Below the pieces are notes generated by a model. That model was not told the origin of the DNA and made no database searches. It worked only from the letters and a program-made list of their open reading frames with translations. A program made the translations under genes and the position numbers. From Piper betle (taxonomy: Eukaryota > Streptophyta > Magnoliopsida > Piperales > Piperaceae), in the NCBI GenBank assembly GCA_033002965.1, contig JAURVB010014854.1, positions 42,709 to 106,708 of the forward strand: 64,000 nucleotides of DNA. Direction: 5' to 3'. Below are positions 59,536 to 64,000 of this stretch, in pieces (the stretch's first letter is position 1; each line of letters opens with the position of its first letter).

Positions 59536-62500
59536 ATCTCCCACTTTGAATATATATATATATATATATATATATCACACACACACACAAAGATAATTAT
59601 ATATAACTTTATGAGCTCCAAAATAGCATATGCTATTATTCTAAAATAACAAATGATATTATTCTAAAATAACAATTTTGTCCATTAATTAATGTTAATA
59701 TAGGATCAAGATGATTTTCGTTACATTTATTGTAACCAAACCTATCCATGGTCACATATATCAACATAATTAAATAATATAGATCAGTGTGAATGTGTAG
59801 AATGAAAATTACATGTAATTTAATCTAAATATGCTTATTTTCAACTGATCCAACCTTAGGAGATTACTAAAACAGAGTGAAAGAGTGAAATATAAACCAA
59901 ATACTGCAACAAAAACACTCACTAAAATAGCATATCATTAAATGATACAACATTCATATAAGTAACATGCTCATGAATGACCTTAGGTGGTAAACTTTTA
60001 GTAGCTAGATCTGCAACCATAGAGTTTGTCTCAATATGCTCTATAGAGACTTTAGCGAAACTTTATCACTCTAAACTCTTTCTTTCACAACAAAGAACTT
60101 GATCTCTATGAGCTCTTGTTGTTATTTTAATATGATACTGCATACTGATTGTCACAAAATAATTTAAGTGGTCTTTTAATATTATCAATAATGAGTAGCC
60201 CAATAATAAAATTTCGCAATCATATTCCCTGATTGGATGCTTCATACATAACAAGCTATGAATTCAACTGTCATGGTAGAAAAAGCTATGAATGTCTGTT
60301 TAGCACTCTTCCAAGAAATAACTCCTCAGCAAGTAAGTAGACAGAGCCAGAAGTAGATCGATGATTATATTAACATCCAATAAAATTAGAATTAGAATAC
60401 CCAATAATCTCAAGTTGATCTGACTTCCGATATGTAAGCATATAATATTTTATTCTTTGAAAATACATCATGACTTTATTAACTGCTTTCCAATAATACA
60501 ATCCTAGATTACTCAAATATCTACCCAACATTCTAACAATATACGCAATATCTACACGCGTACATACTTTAATATATATAAGCATTCCCACTACTAAAAC
60601 ATAGGAAATCTTTTGCATTTCCTTTCTTTTTGTGTCATTTTAGGACATTGATTGAGACTGAATTTGTCTCTTTTAGAAATATGGGTATTTCCTTGTTTAC
60701 AACCTTGCATGTCAAATCTCTTAAGCATTTTTCTATATAAATATTTTGTGATAATCCGAGAATACATCAAGAGTGATTTTGATGCATTTGAATTCCTAAT
60801 ACAAAAGACGTATTTTCAAGATCTTTCATTTCAAATTTCTTTGATAAAAATTTGTTGGTGTCATGCAAGAACTTATATCATTACTAGCAAGCAATATATT
60901 ATCAATATATAAAACCAGAAAAATATATTTACTCCCACTAAACTTATGGTATATACAATCATCAATCATGTTCATCTCAAAATTGAACGAGAGAATAACT
61001 TGATGAAATTTGTGATACCATTAACGAGAAACCTGCTTAAGTCCATAGATAGATTTCTTTAATATGCAAACTATATTCTTTGAATCTCCTGATACAAAGT
61101 TTCCTGGTTGCACCATATAAATTATTTTATCACTGTTATTATTTATTATTTAAAAATGCAGTCTTTACATCATCTGATGTAACTCAAGATCAAAATGTGT
61201 CACTAATACCATAATTATTCTAAATGAGTCTTTTGATAAAACTGGAGAGAAAGTCTCATTATAATCGATGTCTACCTTTTGAGTAAAACCCTTTGCAACA
61301 AGATGAACCTTCTATCTTTCTACATCACTTTTCGAATCTTTATTGATTTTAAATAGTCATTTATAACTAATAAGTTTTGCACCTTCAGGCAATGGAACAA
61401 GATCACAAACGTCATTATCTTTCATGGACTTTATCTCTTTATTCATGACATCAATCCATTTTTTAGAATTAGAACTCTTCATGGCCTGATGAAAGTTGAT
61501 TGGATCATCTTTCATAATTTCAATGTTATCCCTATGTCCTTAGAAAAAGATGATATAATCATCTAAAATTATATTTCTTTTTTCTCTTGTGGATCTCTTC
61601 AATGGCATTCCCTCTTGATGTTGTTGATTTTCCTCTTCAGGTATAACTTAATGATTGTGATTAAGAAGAATCTCGATATTGTCTTATAATTCTGGTATTG
61701 TTTCTTGAACAACATCAAGAATATGATATTGATTATTGTCAAGAACAATCATGGGAAGAGAAAAGATTATTCTTTAAAGACAAAGTTTCTAACTTTATTT
61801 CCCCCTCTAAACTCAACCTCCTCAAAGAACTTGACATTTCTCGTCTCAAAAAATGATCTTATTGTGGGATCATAAAATTTATACCCTCTACACCGTACAG
61901 AGTATCCGAACAAAATAACTGCTAAGCGTTCTTAAGTCCAGTGCTATAAGACCTTATCTTAGCTGGACAACCCTAAATGCGTAAATGCTTAATATTAGGT
62001 TTTTTTCAATCCACAATTCATAAGGGGTCTTAATTGTTGCATGGGTTGGTACTTTATTAAGAAGATATGTTGTTGTCTTTAGCATCTCACCCGTGAGCAA
62101 ATTAAGTAAAGTAATATAAGCAATCATACTTCTACCATGTCTTTAATGTTTGATTTCATCTCTCAGCAACATCATTAATGCTAAGAGTACCTGGCATTGT
62201 GTATTGTGGTACGATTCTGCACTCTTCTAGGAATTTGGCAAAATGGTCCTGGACGTTGTACATCTAATCTTTTATATCTACCATAGTATTTACCACCACG
62301 ATAAGATATGATAACCTTAATAGTTTTGTCAAGTGGATTCTCAACTTCATGTTTATATGCCTTAAATATGTCCAAAGCTTGAAACTTCTCCATGAATGAG
62401 ATAAAAGTAACCATAACCAGAATAATCATTTATGAACATAATAAATATTGTTAACCATTCCAAGCCATAGGAAATGACCGTATGTATTATTTCTATGACG

Positions 62501-64000
62501 CTTGAAGATCTATTAGCACCTAGTCTTCTTATATTTGTTTATTTTCCTTAATATACTCAGCACAAACTTGAAGATCTGATAAATTAAGAGAATCAAGAAT
62601 TCCATCTGACATAAATCGTTCAATTCCTTATTTAGAAATTTGTCATAAGTGCTTATGTTAGAGTAAAGTAGAATTCTCATTAGTTAATTGTTTTTCGTAC
62701 CACTTAAACCTCAGATGCAAGGTTTCGTAAAAGATGCAATAGTATTAAGTAATATATACTATCATAAAAAAGAAAAGGGAACTCGTACCCACAATATTTA
62801 AATTTAGAAAAAGACTAAACTTATTATTTCTAAATGAACAAGATTAACCAGATTTGTCCAATATAGAAATAGAAACTAAATTTCGTCTAAAAGACGGTAC
62901 TAAATATCTCTTTCAAATTCAAATAATATCTTGTCTTCAATAACAATCTAAACATCCTTATTGCTTCAATTATAAGTAATTTGTCATCACCCACGTAGAT
63001 AAATCTTCAGCATCATTCGAAGCTTTCGACAATTCAGACAACTCTATATTGACACACCCATGTGAGTAATAGCATCCAAATCTAGCCACCAAATATATAT
63101 TGGTACTTAAACTAAATTAACCTCAGTTGAAACAAAATTAAGAAATGGACCTTTTTTACACGCTAAGCATGATACTTAGTATATTCATTCTTCATATGTC
63201 CAAATTTTTCACAAAAGAAACAGCAAGAAGCCTAATTTTCTTTTTATTTTTGTCCTGATATAGGTACTAGCCAAATGAACACTTTCAACCTATTCTTTAC
63301 TTCAACCTTTCTGCTTCTTCTACACAATAAGAAATGGGCTCATTAAGAGTTCATTTGTTCCTTTGGCAATTATAATTGACCTTGAATTGACTTAATTGTG
63401 TCAAAAGAAAATTAAACTAAATGCACGAGCAAATCCCTAGATAACTCTAACTTTAATGCTTTTAATTTTGAAACAATATTTAACATTTATAAGATGTATT
63501 TTCTTATGCTTATTTTGCCTTTAAACTTTATTGAAATCAAGTTCAACAAAAGCATATTTATTTCAGCTTTGTCATTTTTTAAGAACCCTAATGGCTGTAG
63601 TAACCTTTTAGATACATCGCCCATAAAGGTCTCTGAAATTCAATGCTTCATGATTATAAGACTGTGTAATTGAGCATTCACACTTCTCAATATTCCATTT
63701 TTTTCTTTATGGAACTTTTGCTGGTAAGAGAAGAAGGTTATTTAGTCCTTATGAGGTCAAGATTCAGTACAAAGAACGATTATCACGTTCTCTTTCTAAT
63801 CTTTAAAATTATCTTTAAATCATTGTAACTGAATTGATGTTGGTAGAAATCATATAAACAGATTGATTAACTGAATCCATAGAATAAACAACATGCCCAT
63901 AATAAAATTAATAATTCAAATAATAGTTAATCTCATTAACAGATACTTAACACAACATCAATATTTAGTCTTTGGAGCACACAACTGAACGAAGCAAGGT
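59074..64000 (-). mobile_element. Older, badly decayed relative of the 6774-12949 Copia element, cut by the window edge
   Basis: The order and words match the first Copia element throughout: left LTR, ATCTCCCACTTTG polypurine region, RNase H, reverse transcriptase, integrase and gag, all on the minus strand. Short open pieces survive, such as YRKSDQLEIIGYSNSNF (60370-60618) and DIFKAYKHEVENPLDKTIK (62181-62429). Many stops and indels break every domain. Similarity to the first copy seems to end near 63976, where the sequence changes to CACACAACTGAACG. No right LTR is in the window. Confidence 0.88.

Noticed and set aside
1..64000. tRNA, rRNA, CRISPR arrays, organelle DNA insertions
   Set aside because: I looked for tRNA T-loop words, regularly spaced repeats and rRNA motifs and saw none that hold up; the only regular repeats are the short tandem blocks and (TA)n tracts listed.

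Overview
This window is nuclear DNA from a flowering plant, almost certainly a eudicot. It holds spliced genes with GT-AG introns, plant-only protein families (CRY1 with a plant C-terminal tail, a TOM1/TOM3-type membrane protein, a STOP1/STOP2-type zinc finger, a plant metacaspase relic) and many LTR retrotransposons and hAT-like elements in AT-rich intergenic DNA. I cannot name the species.

Layout. 1-1.5 kb: a degenerate CTCGAG-rich repeat. 1.5-2.9 kb: a decayed metacaspase gene whose catalytic Cys codon is TGA. 5.66-6.57 kb: a hAT-like element with a perfect 8-bp target duplication. 6.77-12.95 kb: a full-length but broken Copia element on the minus strand, inserted into a short reading frame. 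14.40-16.11 kb: a second kind of hAT-like element, also with a perfect target duplication. 16.68-16.97 kb: the first, frameshifted member of a small-protein family. 18.0-20.35 kb: remains of a Gypsy element holding an intronless cysteine-synthase retrocopy. 22.58-23.27 kb: a solo LTR with a perfect 5-bp duplication. 24-31.7 kb: old retroelement pieces, another hAT-like element and a 757-bp hAT-like element. 32.1-35.8 kb: three more members of the small-protein family. 40.5-41.6 kb: a STOP2-like zinc-finger gene. 41.75-44.48 kb: a very GC-rich patch of nested DNA-transposon ends. 46.36-49.83 kb: an 11-exon TOM1-family gene. 51.5-54.65 kb: CRY1 in four exons on the opposite strand, tail to tail with TOM1. 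59.07-64.0 kb: an older, badly decayed relative of the Copia element, running off the window.

The three conserved genes (STOP2-like, TOM1-like, CRY1) form a gene-bearing right-centre block. The left half is mostly transposon debris around the small-protein cluster. STOP2-like and CRY1 each appear to lack one base beside a homopolymer while all other sequence looks intact, so consensus error and true mutation both have to be considered.

The most interesting unexplained item is the small-protein family. Four copies share an IEALAMAGA-type N-terminus, a PPHLLAD-type middle and a WAK-type C-terminus. Two copies 17 kb apart also share spaced promoter blocks. I do not recognise a described function for it.
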